This document shows, one piece after another, positions 35,609-46,301 of a stretch of 64,000 nt of DNA. How positions within the stretch are numbered: the first letter of the stretch is position 1; every line of letters begins with the position of its first letter. Under the pieces are notes generated by a model. It had not been told where the DNA came from. It ran no database searches and was given only the letters and a program-made list of their open reading frames with translations. The DNA is taken from NCBI RefSeq assembly GCF_013113735.1, contig NZ_CP053346.1, forward strand, positions 2,804,001 to 2,868,000. Direction: 5' to 3'. A program made the position numbers and the translations under genes. The DNA comes from Sphingomonas sp. AP4-R1. Its GTDB lineage: Bacteria > Pseudomonadota > Alphaproteobacteria > Sphingomonadales > Sphingomonadaceae.

Positions 35609-36777
35609 CAGCTGCCGACCTCGCTCATCACCATCTTGCCTGCCTTCACGCTGAAGCCCAGCCGGCCTTCGACCAGCGCCAGGGCGTCCTTGCCGAACAC
35701 ATCGTTGCGCCAGCCCTCGAGAATCGCAAGGCCGTTTCGCTGTCCTGCGGCGAGCGCATCTATTTCGTCGGTGCGTGCAATGAGACGGGGGGCGACATCG
35801 GCGTCACGCGCGCGCACCTTGAGCAAAAGCTTCAGCAGATCGGCGACGAGCGCACCGTCCTTGCTGAGCCCCGGACGGCGATCCTCGCGCGCGGGCATCT
35901 CCTCATCGGGCATCACGGTGGCGCCCTCGATCGCGCCCATCAGGCGCGCGCCGATATCGTTGCCGGCCCAGCTGGCCGCAAGCCCGCGGACCTTGGCGAG
36001 ATCGCCCTGCGTGCGCGGCGGATGCACCGCCAGATCAGCGATGGTCTCGTCCTTCACCAGACGGCCGCGCGGCAGATTCTTCTTGCGCGCCTCGCGCTCA
36101 CGGAAGGCCGCGATCGCCTTGAGGCGGCCCAGCACCTCGGCCTTGCGGCTGGGCACCTTGATCCGCTGCCACGCCAGATCGGGATCGTTCACGTAATTGG
36201 CGGGATCGGCGATGCGCTCCATCTCCTGATCCAGCCACGCGCCACGACCCGTCTTGCGGAGCTTGTCCAGCATGCGCGGGAAGATTTCGGAGAGATAGGT
36301 GACGTCGCCGATCGCATAATCGATCTGGCGCTTGTCGAGCGGGCGGCGGCTCCAGTCGGTGAAGCGCGCGCCCTTGTCGAGCTTCACGCCCGTCATGCTC
36401 TCGACGAGGTTCGAATAGCCGACCTGCTCGCCCATCCCCATCGCCATCGCCGCGATCTGCGTGTCGAACAGGGGGTGCGGGCACTTGCCGGTGAGGTTGT
36501 AGACGATCTCGATATCCTGCCCGCCCGCATGGACGACCTTCAGCACATCCTCATTGTCCACCAGCAGATCAAGCAGGGGCTTCAGATCGATCCCCGGCGC
36601 CAGCGGATCGATCGCGGCGGCTTCCTTCTGGTCGGCGATCTGCACGAGGCAGAGCTCCGGCCAATAGGTGTTTTCGCGCATGAACTCCGTATCGACCGCG
36701 ACGAAATCGCTTTGGGCGAGGCGCTCGCAAAGAGCAGCAAGAGTGGCCGTGTCGGTAATCAGCGGAAGAATCTTCAT
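35608..36777 (-). CDS. rnd: Ribonuclease D
   Basis: The 389-aa 3'-5' exoribonuclease trims tRNA and other stable RNA. Its DEDD exonuclease domain shows [11 protein letters not shown] (Asp, Glu), [12 protein letters not shown] (Asp) and YAIGDVTYL (Tyr, Asp); the C-terminal half contains HRDC helical domains. It is divergent from aspS, an arrangement that is common in alphaproteobacteria, and translationally coupled to the downstream Cys-repeat gene. Confidence 0.96.
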   Translation of the reverse strand: MKILPLITDTATLAALCERLAQSDFVAVDTEFMRENTYWPELCLVQIADQKEAAAIDPLAPGIDLKPLLDLLVDNEDVLKVVHAGGQDIEIVYNLTGKCPHPLFDTQIAAMAMGMGEQVGYSNLVESMTGVKLDKGARFTDWSRRPLDKRQIDYAIGDVTYLSEIFPRMLDKLRKTGRGAWLDQEMERIADPANYVNDPDLAWQRIKVPSRKAEVLGRLKAIAAFREREARKKNLPRGRLVKDETIADLAVHPPRTQGDLAKVRGLAASWAGNDIGARLMGAIEGATVMPDEEMPAREDRRPGLSKDGALVADLLKLLLKVRARDADVAPRLIARTDEIDALAAGQRNGLAILEGWRNDVFGKDALALVEGRLGFSVKAGKMVMSEVGS

Positions 36778-36911
36778 CGGCAGGCCTTATCGCAACCTTC
36801 TCGCAACACAAAGCGTCCGCGCGTTTCCCTAAGGTGCAGCGGCTTGACAATATGGGGGTCGCCCGCGAAGCGCACGCCATCAGCCCCATCGCCAGTCCAA
36901 AGGCCCGAACC

Positions 36912-38714
36912 ATGCACGCCTACCGTACCCATAGCTGCGCCGAGCTGTTTGCCGAGCATGTCGGCGAGAGCGTCCGCCTCTCCGGCTGGGTTCATCGCAA
37001 GCGGGATCATGGCGGCGTGCTGTTCGTCGATCTGCGCGATCATTACGGTATCACGCAGGTGGTGGCCGATGCGGACAGCCCCGCGCTGCCGATTCTGGAA
37101 AGCCTGCGTGTGGAGTCGGTCGTCACGATCGACGGCGTTGTGAAGGCGCGCGCCGAGGGCACGGCCAACACCAATCTCGCGACGGGCGAGATCGAGGTGT
37201 TCGCCAAGAGCGTGACCGTGCAGTCGGCCGCGCAGGAACTGCCGCTGCCGGTGGCGGGCGAGGCCGACTATCCGGAGGAGATTCGCCTCCGCAACCGCTT
37301 CCTCGATCTCCGCCGCGAGACGCTGCATGCGAACATCGTGCTGCGCTCGGGCGTGATCGCCAGCCTGCGCCGCCGGATGATCGACCAGGGCTTCACCGAA
37401 TTCCAGACGCCGATCCTGACCGCCTCCAGCCCCGAGGGCGCGCGCGACTATCTTGTCCCGTCGCGTGTCCACCCCGGCAAGTTCTACGCGCTTCCGCAGG
37501 CGCCGCAGATGTTCAAGCAGCTGCTGATGGTGGCGGGCTTCGATCGCTATTTCCAGATCGCGCCCTGTTTCCGCGACGAGGATGCGCGCGCGGATCGCAG
37601 CCCGGGCGAATTCTACCAGCTCGATTTCGAGATGAGCTTCGTCACGCAGGAAGACGTGTTCCACGCGATCGAGCCCGTGCTGCACGGCGTGTTCGAGGAA
37701 TATGCGAACTGGCAGGGCAAGGGCCGCACCGTCAGCCCGCTGCCGTTCCAGCGCATCCCCTATCGCGAATCGATGCTGAAGTATGGCAACGACAAGCCGG
37801 ACCTGCGCAACCCGATCCTGATCTCGGACGTGTCCGAGGCGTTCAAGGGTTCGGGCTTCGGCCGCTTCGCCTCGATCGTGGAGACGGGTGACGTCGTGCG
37901 CGCGATCCCGGCGCCGAACACCGCTGACAAGAGCCGCAAATTCTTCGACGACATGAACAGCTGGGCGCAGAGCGAAGGCTTTGCCGGCCTCGGCTACGCC
38001 ACGCGCAAGGGCGGCGAATGGGGCGGCCCGATCGCCAAGAATCATGGCGAGGACAAGATGACGGCGCTGGCCGACAGCCTCGGCCTCGGGCCCGACGACG
38101 GCCTGTTCTTCGCGGCGGGCAAGGAGGCGCAGGCCGCCAAGCTCGCCGGCCTCGCGCGTACCCGCGTGGGCGAGCAGCTGGGCCTGATCGACGAAAAGCG
38201 CTTCGAATTCTGCTGGATCGTCGACTTTCCGATGTTCGAATATGACGAGGACAACAAGAAGGTCGATTTCAGCCACAACCCCTTCTCGATGCCGCAGGGC
38301 GAGCTGGAGGCGCTGGAGACCAAGGATCCGCTGGATATCCTCGCTTATCAGTATGACATCGTCTGCAACGGCGTGGAGCTGTCGTCGGGCGCGATCCGGA
38401 ACCACAAGCCCGAGATCATGTACAAGGCGTTCGAGATCGCGGGCTACAGCCAGCAGGACGTGGACACCAATTTCGCGGGCATGATCAATGCGTTCAAATA
38501 TGGCGCGCCGCCGCATGGCGGCTCGGCGCCGGGCGTGGACCGCATCGTGATGCTGCTGGCCGACCAGCCGAACATCCGCGAAGTGATCGTCTTCCCGATG
38601 ACGCAGAAGGCGGAAGACCTGATGATGGGCGCGCCGGCCCCGGCCACGCCCAAGCAACTGCGCGAGCTGCACATCCGCACGATCGATACGGGCGGCACCA
38701 AGCCGGCGGCGTGA
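36912..38714 (+). CDS. aspS: Aspartyl-tRNA synthetase
   Basis: The 600-aa class II enzyme charges tRNA-Asp (and perhaps tRNA-Asn). It begins [13 protein letters not shown], has the OB anticodon-binding domain ([22 protein letters not shown]), motif 2 [19 protein letters not shown], the bacterial GAD insertion (about residues 290-420) and motif 3 [18 protein letters not shown] chose the ATG at 36912 because upstream codons do not fit the family. Confidence 0.98.
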   Translation: MHAYRTHSCAELFAEHVGESVRLSGWVHRKRDHGGVLFVDLRDHYGITQVVADADSPALPILESLRVESVVTIDGVVKARAEGTANTNLATGEIEVFAKSVTVQSAAQELPLPVAGEADYPEEIRLRNRFLDLRRETLHANIVLRSGVIASLRRRMIDQGFTEFQTPILTASSPEGARDYLVPSRVHPGKFYALPQAPQMFKQLLMVAGFDRYFQIAPCFRDEDARADRSPGEFYQLDFEMSFVTQEDVFHAIEPVLHGVFEEYANWQGKGRTVSPLPFQRIPYRESMLKYGNDKPDLRNPILISDVSEAFKGSGFGRFASIVETGDVVRAIPAPNTADKSRKFFDDMNSWAQSEGFAGLGYATRKGGEWGGPIAKNHGEDKMTALADSLGLGPDDGLFFAAGKEAQAAKLAGLARTRVGEQLGLIDEKRFEFCWIVDFPMFEYDEDNKKVDFSHNPFSMPQGELEALETKDPLDILAYQYDIVCNGVELSSGAIRNHKPEIMYKAFEIAGYSQQDVDTNFAGMINAFKYGAPPHGGSAPGVDRIVMLLADQPNIREVIVFPMTQKAEDLMMGAPAPATPKQLRELHIRTIDTGGTKPAA

Positions 38715-38729
38715 GGCTGCATTCCCTAT

Positions 38730-38800
38730 CGTCATTCCCGCGCAAGCGGGAACCCAGCCAAGACTGTTGAAACTGGGTTCCCGCGTTCGCGGGAATGACG
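38730..38800. repeat. Palindromic repeat, family E
   Basis: Arms of 28 bp, CGTCATTCCCGCGCAAGCGG then GAACCCAG at the left, are mirrored at 38773-38800 with a 15-base loop. It lies right after aspS, before ppk2. Confidence 0.85.
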
Positions 38801-38845
38801 AAAGAAGAGCGGGGATCGCTCGCCCGTCATGTTCGTTACGTGTGC

Positions 38846-39637
38846 ATGACGATCGATCTCAGCGATTACGAAGCCGGCCATCGCTATCATGGCCATTATC
38901 AGCACGATCTGGCGGCCCTGCAGCAGCGGCTGGATCGCATCCTCGTCGCCCATATCCTGCATGGCCGCCGCGCGGTGATCATGTTCGAGGGGTGGGATGC
39001 CGCCGGCAAGGGCGGCATCATCCAGCGCCTCTCGGCCGAGTGGGATCCACGCCATTACGAGGTGTGGCCGATCTCCGCGCCGACCGCCAAGGAGAAGGCG
39101 CACCATTTCCTGTGGCGTTTCCGCGAACGTCTGCCCGATCCGGGCGAAATCGCGGTGTTCGATCGCAGCTGGTATGGCCGCGTGCTGGTGGAGCGGGTCG
39201 AGGCCTTCGCGACCGAGGCGGAGTGGCGCGCCGGCTATGACGAGATCAACACGTTCGAGGATCAGCTGGCCGAGGACGGCATCACGCTGGTGAAGCTGTT
39301 CGTCCACGTCACGCAGAAGACGCAGGACAAGCGCCTGCGCGATCGGGTGCGCGATCCGTGGAAACGCTGGAAGACGGGCGCGGAGGATTTCCGCAACCGC
39401 GCGCGCCGCGCCGATTATCTCGCGGCGATGGCGGAGATGTTCGTCCGCACCGATCGCCCGAAGGCGCGCTGGCATGCGATCGACGGCAACGACAAGAAGG
39501 CGGCGCGCATCGCGGCGCTGACGATCATCGCGGATTGCCTGGAGCGCGCCGTGCCGATGGCGCCGCCCGCGCTGGATCCGGATGTCGCGGCGTTGGCCAA
39601 GGACGTGCTGGGGATGAAGGTGGCGAAGCTGCTGTGA
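38846..39637 (+). CDS. ppk2: Polyphosphate kinase 2 family protein
   Basis: The 263-aa P-loop kinase transfers phosphate between polyphosphate and nucleotides. Motifs: FEGWDAAGKGG (Walker A) near residues 48-58, FDRSWYGRVLVERV (Walker B region), a lid region KRLRDRVRDPWKRWK and W-AIDGNDKKAAR. I start at ATG 38846; the earlier ATG lies in the palindromic repeat. It is likely to use polyphosphate to regenerate NTPs, complementing PPK1. PPK2 subclass (nucleoside mono- or diphosphate preference) was not resolved by eye. Confidence 0.92.
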   Translation: MTIDLSDYEAGHRYHGHYQHDLAALQQRLDRILVAHILHGRRAVIMFEGWDAAGKGGIIQRLSAEWDPRHYEVWPISAPTAKEKAHHFLWRFRERLPDPGEIAVFDRSWYGRVLVERVEAFATEAEWRAGYDEINTFEDQLAEDGITLVKLFVHVTQKTQDKRLRDRVRDPWKRWKTGAEDFRNRARRADYLAAMAEMFVRTDRPKARWHAIDGNDKKAARIAALTIIADCLERAVPMAPPALDPDVAALAKDVLGMKVAKLL

Positions 39638-39642
39638 ACCTT

Positions 39643-39670
39643 GTTCCTCCCCACGTTCGTGGGGAGGAAC
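39643..39670. repeat. Palindrome, family A, between convergent genes
   Basis: GTTCCTCCCCACG and CGTGGGGAGGAAC form a perfect 13-bp stem with a TT spacer. It occupies almost the whole gap between the convergent ppk2 and greB stop codons and may serve as a shared transcription stop. Confidence 0.8.
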
Positions 39671-39676
39671 AGGAGG

Positions 39677-40156
39677 TCACACCGGATAGGCGATCGCCAT
39701 CACCTCATATTCCTTCGCCCCGGCCGGAAGCTGGACGGTGCGCAGATCGCCCACCGCCGCCCCGCGCAGCGCGCGGGCGAGGGGAGAGCGCCAGCTGATG
39801 CGGCCCGCAGAGGCATCGGCCTCGTCCTCGCCCACCAACGTCAGGATGCGCCGATTGTCATCCTCGTCGGCGATCGTGACGGTGGCGCCGAACCAGGCGC
39901 GGGCGCGATCCTCCTGCTGGGCGGGATCGATCACGCGCACCGCTTTCATCCGGCGGGCGAGGAATGACAGCTCGCGATCGATCTCGCGCAATTTCTTGCG
40001 GCCGTAGATGTAATCGCCGTTTTCGGAGCGGTCGCCATTGCCCGCCGCCCACGAAATCACCTCGACCAGCTTGGGCCGGTCGTCCGAGAAGAGCTGGTGG
40101 TAACGCGCCTTCAGCGTAGCCATGCCGGTCGGCGTGATCGGTGCCTCGTCGGCCAT
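39677..40156 (-). CDS. greB: Transcription elongation factor GreB
   Basis: A 159-aa factor that rescues backtracked RNA polymerase. It has the N-terminal coiled coil with the acidic tip (GDRSENGDYIYGRKKLREIDRELSFL) and the C-terminal FKBP-like domain (FGATVTIAD, then RISWRSPLARALRGAAVGD). The ATG lies one base after the slt stop, so it is the second gene of an slt-greB unit. The ENGDYIYG form marks GreB rather than GreA. Confidence 0.93.
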   Translation of the reverse strand: MADEAPITPTGMATLKARYHQLFSDDRPKLVEVISWAAGNGDRSENGDYIYGRKKLREIDRELSFLARRMKAVRVIDPAQQEDRARAWFGATVTIADEDDNRRILTLVGEDEADASAGRISWRSPLARALRGAAVGDLRTVQLPAGAKEYEVMAIAYPV

Positions 40157-40157
40157 C

Positions 40158-42254
40158 CTATCCGGCGCTCTTCTTGCCGAGATAATAGCTCAGACGGTCC
40201 TTTTCGGGGGTCTTCGCGCGCTCGGGATTGAACAGGTCGTAGACGACCGCATTTTCCAGCACCTTCTGGACATAGCCGCGCGTCTCGCTGAGCGGGATCG
40301 CCTCGATCCAGTCGACCACGTCGACGCCGGGCATGCGCGGATCGCCATTGGCGCGCACGAACTTGTTCACGTTGCCGGGACCGGCATTGTAGCTCGCGAC
40401 CGCCAGCACGTAGCTGCCGTTATAATAGGTCAGCATCCGATCGAAGAAGCTGGAGCCGAGCATTACGTTATAGCCCGGATCGGCCGTCAGGCGCGCCGGA
40501 TCCCATGGCATGCCGAGCTTGCCCGCCTGCTCCTTGGCGGTGGGGTTCATCAGCTGCATCAGGCCCTTGGCGTTCGCATGGCTGAGCGCCTCGCGATCGA
40601 ACTGGCTTTCCTGGCGCGAGATGGCGTGGATCATCGTCCAGTGGCTCTCCATCACCGGCGGCACCGGGATGGTGGGGAAGCCGATGCGGATCGGATCGCG
40701 CGCGCCGGAGGTGCGGGCCTGACGCGAGACGATCACGCCGAGATCGGGTCGGGCGATCTCGCGCGCCAGTTCGCCGGCGAGAACATGATCCTGATCGGTC
40801 TTCGCATTCAGTGCGATCGTGCGGACGAACTGCGTCTGATCCTGCCAGCGGCGCTGCTTGCCGAGCAAACGGGCGGCACGGACGATCTCGCTCTGGAAGA
40901 AGGCCGAGCGCGTCGCGGTGGGGACGGCGACGGCGGGCGGATCGGCCGGCACCGCGATCGATTTCCCCAACCGCTCGGTGGCGAGCTGGCCGTAGAATTG
41001 GTCCACGTTGCGCGCGGCATTGGCATAATGGGCCTGCGCGCCGGGGCGGTCGCCCGCCGCTTCGGCGGCGCGGCCCGCCCAATATTCGCCCTTGGTCTGG
41101 CTGCCCGACGTCTGCGAGGCGGTGGCGTAGCGGACGAACATCGCCTCGGCATCGCGCGGCCGGTTGAGCTTCTTCAGCGCGGTCTGCCCGGCCAGCCAGA
41201 CGAGGCTGGTGTAGGGATCGCGCTCGGACAGCGGCCGGTCGCGAACCAGAGTGCCGGTGGCGAAGGCCGCATCGGCATTGCCGGCAATGTCGTAGGCGAG
41301 CGTCGACTGATTGTCGGTCGCGGCGCCCTGCGCGGCGGTGAGCAGGGTCTTGAGATAGATTTCCGGATCGAAGGGCGCGGCATCCCAGCTGCGCGTCTGC
41401 GACAGGTACGCCCGCATCGCCGGGCTCTGCGCGGTGTTCCGCAGCCAGTTGGCACGGTCGATCGCATAGCCGGGATCGCGATCGGCGCCGCTGACCGTGA
41501 TCGATCCGGCATCGGGCGCGCGCGTCTGGAAGGCGAGGCGGGCGGCATAAAGCGGCTGGCGGGCGGGGCTGACGAGCGCGATCTGGCGCTGGGCGGCGGC
41601 GGTGGCGTTGCTCCACAGCAGGCGCTCCATGCGCTTGTCCTGATCGGCCTGCGTGAAGCCGGGGCCGAACTTCGCGGTGAGTCGCGCCTCGTCGTCGGGC
41701 GACAGCGTGCCGCCGATCCAGGCGGCGGCGGCGGCGGCGCGCGCTTCCTCCATCCGCCCGGACGCGGCGAGCGCTTCGGCCAGCCGCACGCGCCCGGCGC
41801 CCGTCTGCGGCGGGAAGGTGGTGAGGAAGGTCGCGACGAGGCGCGGATCGGTGACGTCCGGCTGGATCGCGCGCTCGGCAGCGCGGCGCAGCGCCATCTC
41901 GCCCGGCCAGCCGCGATGCGCGAGCAGGAAGCTCGCATAATCGGCGAAGGGCAGGCTGTCGCTCTGCCGCAGACGATCCCAGCTGTTGATCGCGCCCCAC
42001 AGCGGATCCGTCTCGGGCGGCAGCGGCGGGATGGTGGATTGCGGCGGCGCCGGGGGCGTGCCGAGTCCCTCCGGGGCCACGCCCGGCTGGCGCATCGTCA
42101 GCGCCGTGGCGGCGGTGCCGATCGACAGCAGCAAGGCTGCGGGAATGACATAGCGACCTACCACGCTGGACAGGGAGGCCCTTGCATCCCTATCTGGCGG
42201 CGATCGATCGAGCTCGGGAGAGCGGTGGTCGCGGTTCGGCTCCATGGTCCCCAT
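40158..42254 (-). CDS. slt: Soluble lytic murein transglycosylase
   Basis: A 698-aa (695 from the second ATG at 42245) exported enzyme that cleaves peptidoglycan glycan strands. After a basic leader and signal anchor (about residues 33-52) and a Pro-rich segment there is a long helical superhelix, then the lysozyme-like domain near residues 535-675 with the catalytic Glu in AISRQESQF, GLMQLMNPTA and YVLAVASYNAGPGNV. It is divergent from dapA across only 35 bases and adjoins greB. Confidence 0.95.
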   Translation of the reverse strand: MGTMEPNRDHRSPELDRSPPDRDARASLSSVVGRYVIPAALLLSIGTAATALTMRQPGVAPEGLGTPPAPPQSTIPPLPPETDPLWGAINSWDRLRQSDSLPFADYASFLLAHRGWPGEMALRRAAERAIQPDVTDPRLVATFLTTFPPQTGAGRVRLAEALAASGRMEEARAAAAAAWIGGTLSPDDEARLTAKFGPGFTQADQDKRMERLLWSNATAAAQRQIALVSPARQPLYAARLAFQTRAPDAGSITVSGADRDPGYAIDRANWLRNTAQSPAMRAYLSQTRSWDAAPFDPEIYLKTLLTAAQGAATDNQSTLAYDIAGNADAAFATGTLVRDRPLSERDPYTSLVWLAGQTALKKLNRPRDAEAMFVRYATASQTSGSQTKGEYWAGRAAEAAGDRPGAQAHYANAARNVDQFYGQLATERLGKSIAVPADPPAVAVPTATRSAFFQSEIVRAARLLGKQRRWQDQTQFVRTIALNAKTDQDHVLAGELAREIARPDLGVIVSRQARTSGARDPIRIGFPTIPVPPVMESHWTMIHAISRQESQFDREALSHANAKGLMQLMNPTAKEQAGKLGMPWDPARLTADPGYNVMLGSSFFDRMLTYYNGSYVLAVASYNAGPGNVNKFVRANGDPRMPGVDVVDWIEAIPLSETRGYVQKVLENAVVYDLFNPERAKTPEKDRLSYYLGKKSAG

Positions 42255-42289
42255 ATGGGCCAGCCGATCAGCGAGGTGAAGGGAGCCAA

Positions 42290-43165
42290 ATGTTCAGCGG
42301 GTCGATTCCTGCGCTTGTGACGCCTATCCGCGACGGGCGGATCGATGAGGCGACGTTCCGTGGGTTCGTCGATTGGCAGATCGAAAATGGCTCGTCCGCG
42401 CTCGTGCCCTGCGGCACGACGGGCGAGAGCGCGACCATGTCGATCGAGGAGCATGACCGTGTCGTCGCCATCTGCGTGGAGCAGGCGGCGGGGCGCGTGC
42501 CGGTGATCGCCGGCTGCGGATCGAACCAGACGACGGTGGCCGCCTCGCATATGGATCGCGCCAAGGCGGCGGGTGCCGATGCGGCCTTGGTGGTGCTGCC
42601 TTATTACAACCGTCCCAATCAGGACGGGATCGAGGCGCATTTCCGCCATCTGGCGGCGCATAACGATCTGCCGATCATCATCTACAACGTGCCCGGCCGC
42701 ACCGTGACCGACATTACGGTGGAGACGATGGCGAAGCTCGCCGCGCTGCCGACGATCGTGGGCGTGAAGGATGCGAGCGGCAAGGCCGAGCGGGTGACGG
42801 CGCAGCGCCTCGCCTGCGGTCCCGATTTCTGCCAGCTTTCCGGCAATGACGACATGGCGCTCGGCTTCATGGCGATGGGCGGCAAGGGCTGCATCTCGGT
42901 GACGGCCAATGTCGCGCCGCGCCTGTGCGCCGATTTCCAGGCGGCCTGCGCCGAAGGGCGCTGGGGCGATGCGCTGGCGCTGCAGGATCGCCTGTTCCCG
43001 CTCCATGCCGCTTTGTTCAGCGATGCCTCGCCAGGGCCGACCAAATATGCGCTCACGAAGGTGCGCCCCGGTTTCCCGGAGGAACTGCGCCTGCCGATGA
43101 CGTGGCCGAGCGAGGCGAGCCGCAAGGCGGTGGACGCCGCGCTGGCGCATGCGGGGCTTCTGTAA
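42290..43165 (+). CDS. dapA: 4-hydroxy-tetrahydrodipicolinate synthase
   Basis: The 291-aa (beta/alpha)8 aldolase condenses pyruvate with aspartate semialdehyde for lysine and diaminopimelate synthesis. Motifs: PCGTTGES, LPYYNRPNQDG, IYNVPGRT and the Schiff-base Lys in VGVKDASG. ATG at 42290 with GGGAGCC upstream gives the standard start MFSGSIPALVTP. It shares a very short divergent region with slt. Confidence 0.97.
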   Translation: MFSGSIPALVTPIRDGRIDEATFRGFVDWQIENGSSALVPCGTTGESATMSIEEHDRVVAICVEQAAGRVPVIAGCGSNQTTVAASHMDRAKAAGADAALVVLPYYNRPNQDGIEAHFRHLAAHNDLPIIIYNVPGRTVTDITVETMAKLAALPTIVGVKDASGKAERVTAQRLACGPDFCQLSGNDDMALGFMAMGGKGCISVTANVAPRLCADFQAACAEGRWGDALALQDRLFPLHAALFSDASPGPTKYALTKVRPGFPEELRLPMTWPSEASRKAVDAALAHAGLL

Positions 43166-43181
43166 GGTGCAGTCCCCTTTT

Positions 43182-43266
43182 CCGTTCGTCCTGAGCGCAG
43201 TCGAAGGACGTGCTTCGAGCGGCATCGCTTGCAGCCCGTGCTTCGACTGCGCTCAGCACGAACGGG
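43182..43266. repeat. Palindromic repeat, family D
   Basis: CCGTTCGTCCTGAGCGCAGT then CGAAGGA at left and CTTCGACTGCGCTCAGCACG then AACGGG at right pair with few mismatches. It lies between dapA and smpB, ending 19 bases before smpB. Confidence 0.8.
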
Positions 43267-43285
43267 TTTGAGATCGACGTTTAAA

Positions 43286-43768
43286 ATGGCCCGTCCGCAT
43301 CCCCCCGAATTCGAGAAGAAGAAGATCGTCGCCGAGAACCGGCGCGCGCGCTTCGAATATTTCCTCGAGGAGTTTTTCGAGGCCGGCATCGCCCTCACCG
43401 GCACCGAGGTGAAATCGCTGCGCTTCGGCGAGGGGACGATCGCCGAGGCCTATGCCGAGGTGAAGAATGGCGAGGTCAGTCTGATCAACGCCAACATTCC
43501 CGAATATAATTTCGGCAATCGCTTCAATCACGAGCCCAAGCGGCCGCGCAAATTGCTGCTGCGCGCGCGCCAGATCGAGAGGATGGAAAAGAGCATCGGC
43601 CGCGAAGGGATGACGCTGATCCCGATGTCGGTCTATTTCAACGGGCGAGGCCGCGCGAAGGTGGAACTGGCGCTGGCCAAGGGCAAGAAGCTGCACGACA
43701 AGCGCGAGACCGTGAAGGCGCGTGACTGGAAGCGCGACCAGCAACGGCTGATGCGCGAGCGGGGCTGA
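43286..43768 (+). CDS. smpB: SsrA-binding protein SmpB
   Basis: The 160-aa partner of tmRNA in ribosome rescue. It has the [20 protein letters not shown] opening, [10 protein letters not shown], the [10 protein letters not shown] core and the basic tail [11 protein letters not shown]. The tmRNA gene itself is not visible in this window. cckA follows 19 bases later. Confidence 0.96.
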   Translation: MARPHPPEFEKKKIVAENRRARFEYFLEEFFEAGIALTGTEVKSLRFGEGTIAEAYAEVKNGEVSLINANIPEYNFGNRFNHEPKRPRKLLLRARQIERMEKSIGREGMTLIPMSVYFNGRGRAKVELALAKGKKLHDKRETVKARDWKRDQQRLMRERG

Positions 43769-43787
43769 AGCAGGAGAGAGGACGCCG

Positions 43788-46193
43788 ATGGCCTCACTGA
43801 GTCCGATCGCGCCGCGTGCGCCGCGCATGTCTCGCCCCGGCCTGTTGATCGGCCTCGCGCTCGCGGTGGCCGTCGCGGCCTCGCTGGCTTTGGGCTGGCA
43901 ATATCTCGGCGGCTCTCCCTTCCTTCTCTATGCCGGTGCGCTGATGGCGGGCTTCGGCGCGGCCTTCGTATTGTGGCGGCTGGACGTGGCGGGAGAGGGT
44001 GTCTCCGCGGCGCTCACCGCCGACTGGGGGCTGATGCGGGCCGCCTTCGCCGATTCGCAGGATGCGGTGGCGGTGACCAACCGGGCGGGCAAACTGGTCT
44101 GCGCCAGCCCGCGCTACGAGGAACTGGGCGGGCATCTGATGCTGCCGCGCGAACTGCCCTTCGAAGGGCAGGGGCTGGAGCGGCTGACGGAGGCATGTCG
44201 CGCGGCATGGCGCGACGGCGAGGCCGCGATCGATCAACTGGTGCTGGGCGACACGCGCTTCTGGGCGCTGCTGCGGCGCTGCGGCCAGCACGAAGACCAT
44301 ATCGTATGGCGTTTCCGCGTGATCCTCGACGAGACGCCGCTGGATCGGGCCCGCGCGATCACGATCGGCAGCGGCGGGCGCCGCCTTGGCGAAGCCGGCG
44401 TGATGATGGTGGTCGTCGACCATGGCGGCGTGCTGATCGCCGCCAACGACGTCTTCACCCGCCGGGCGTTGGGATCGGAATCCGAATCGCTCGAGGGGAT
44501 ACCGTTGATCGATCTGCTCCGAACGGACGCGGACGGCACGATCCGGCTGGCGCGCGACGGGGACGAGGCGCCCGCACTCCGTATCGTGCCCATTCCGCTC
44601 GGGACCGAGCGCGAGGATGAGGAGGGGCCGACCGCCTTCCTGATCCTGGACGAGGACCCCGAAGCGATCACCGCCGCCGCGGCGCGCGGCGCCGCCACGC
44701 ACCATCTGCACGGCCTGCTCGCGATGCTGCCGCTGGGCCTCGCGCTGGTGGAGCGCGACGGGCGCTTCCTGTTCTTCAACGAGGCGTTCGCGCGTGCGGC
44801 CGGCATCAGCGGCACCGAGCATGTCGTCTATCCCAGCGACCTCGTCGTGGAGGAGGACAAGGGCACCGTCTCCGATGCGGTGCGCCGCTTCGCGGGCGGG
44901 CGGGCGCTGCCAGGCGATCTGGCGGTGCGATTGAAGAGCCGGTCCGAGGATCCGGTGGCGCTCACCATCGCCAATGCCAAGGGGCTGGGCGATGCGGCCG
45001 TGCTGCTGAGCCTGAAGGACGATAGCGAGCAATCGACGCTCAAGCGCCAGATCGCTCAGGCGACGAAGATGCAGGCGGTGGGCCAGCTCGCCGGCGGCGT
45101 CGCCCACGATTTCAACAACATATTGACCGCCATCATCGGCCATTGCGATCTGATGGCGATGCGCCACACGCCCGGCGACATCGATTATGACGACATCCAG
45201 CAGATCAAGCATAACAGCAATCGCGCCGCCGCGCTGACGCGCCAGTTGCTGGCCTTCTCGCGCCAGCAGACGTTGAGGCCGCAGGTGCTGCAGCTGCCCG
45301 AGGTCATTTCCGAAATCTCGCAGCTGATCCGTCGCCTGATCGGCGAGACGATCAAGCTGGAGGTGAAGCATGGCCGCAATCTCGGCCTGATCCGCGCCGA
45401 TCCGGGCCAGCTGGAGCAGGTGATCGTCAATCTCTGCGTGAATGCGCGGGATGCGATGCCGGACGGCGGGCGGCTGACGCTGCAGACCTATGCGGTGTCC
45501 GCCGCCGAGGTGCGGCGGATGCGCAGCGATATCATGCCGATCGCGGATTATACGGCGCTCAAGGTGTCCGACATGGGCGTCGGCATCCCGCAGGAGAATC
45601 TCAACAAGATCTTCGAGCCCTTCTTCACCACCAAGGAAGTGGGCAAGGGCACGGGGCTGGGGCTTTCCACCGTCTACGGTATCGTCAAGCAGACCGACGG
45701 CTTCATCTTCGCCACCTCCGAAGTGGGGCACGGCACCAGCTTCACCATCTATCTGCCCGTCACGCAGGCGGCAGCACCCGTGCCGCAGGCGCCGGTGCGC
45801 GTGGAGGCGAGCGGCGAATTGTGGGGCACGGGCACGATCCTGCTGGTGGAGGACGAGGCGATGGTGCGCGCGGTGGCGGAGCGCGCGCTGACGCGCCAGG
45901 GCTACAAGGTGCTCGTCGCCGGCAATGGCGAGGAGGCGCTGGAGATATTGGAGCGCGAGGATGTCGCGATCGATCTGCTGATCTCCGACGTCGTGATGCC
46001 GGCGATGGACGGCCCTACCCTCGTGCGCCATGCGCGCGAGAGCATGCCCGATCTGAAGGTGCTGTTCATGTCCGGCTATGCCGAGGAGCAGCTCCGCAAA
46101 TCGATCGCGATCGATCGGGTGAGCTTCCTGTCCAAGCCCTTCTCGGTCCAGCAATTGGGGCAGGCCGCGCGGGATACTCTGGCCGAGGGGTGA
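43788..46193 (+). CDS. cckA: Cell-cycle hybrid histidine kinase CckA
   Basis: The 801-aa inner-membrane kinase phosphorylates ChpT and hence CtrA and CpdR in the alphaproteobacterial cell cycle. Two membrane helices lie at about residues 18-60, followed by PAS-like segments (about 80-420), HisKA with His440 in [20 protein letters not shown], an HATPase domain ([25 protein letters not shown]), and a receiver with Asp734 in [13 protein letters not shown] and conserved Lys in LSKPF. The [13 protein letters not shown] segment and the sequence around it are characteristic of CckA. ChpT and CtrA are not in this window. Confidence 0.93.
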   Translation: MASLSPIAPRAPRMSRPGLLIGLALAVAVAASLALGWQYLGGSPFLLYAGALMAGFGAAFVLWRLDVAGEGVSAALTADWGLMRAAFADSQDAVAVTNRAGKLVCASPRYEELGGHLMLPRELPFEGQGLERLTEACRAAWRDGEAAIDQLVLGDTRFWALLRRCGQHEDHIVWRFRVILDETPLDRARAITIGSGGRRLGEAGVMMVVVDHGGVLIAANDVFTRRALGSESESLEGIPLIDLLRTDADGTIRLARDGDEAPALRIVPIPLGTEREDEEGPTAFLILDEDPEAITAAAARGAATHHLHGLLAMLPLGLALVERDGRFLFFNEAFARAAGISGTEHVVYPSDLVVEEDKGTVSDAVRRFAGGRALPGDLAVRLKSRSEDPVALTIANAKGLGDAAVLLSLKDDSEQSTLKRQIAQATKMQAVGQLAGGVAHDFNNILTAIIGHCDLMAMRHTPGDIDYDDIQQIKHNSNRAAALTRQLLAFSRQQTLRPQVLQLPEVISEISQLIRRLIGETIKLEVKHGRNLGLIRADPGQLEQVIVNLCVNARDAMPDGGRLTLQTYAVSAAEVRRMRSDIMPIADYTALKVSDMGVGIPQENLNKIFEPFFTTKEVGKGTGLGLSTVYGIVKQTDGFIFATSEVGHGTSFTIYLPVTQAAAPVPQAPVRVEASGELWGTGTILLVEDEAMVRAVAERALTRQGYKVLVAGNGEEALEILEREDVAIDLLISDVVMPAMDGPTLVRHARESMPDLKVLFMSGYAEEQLRKSIAIDRVSFLSKPFSVQQLGQAARDTLAEG

Positions 46194-46301
46194 AGAGGTG
46201 GCCTCGCTCCGAAAGGGGCCCGGGCGTATTTCCAACCAGAGTGGCATCATCCTGCAAAAGCGATTTGCGCGGAACGGCTGCGAAATTTATAGTGGCCCGC
46301 G

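Noticed and set aside
40122..42320. Long plus-strand frame opposite slt
   Set aside because: The minus strand carries an unambiguous lytic transglycosylase; the opposite frame is repetitive in Arg, Gly and Ala.
43286..43768. A tmRNA gene beside smpB
   Set aside because: I looked on both sides and found only a palindromic repeat upstream and cckA downstream.
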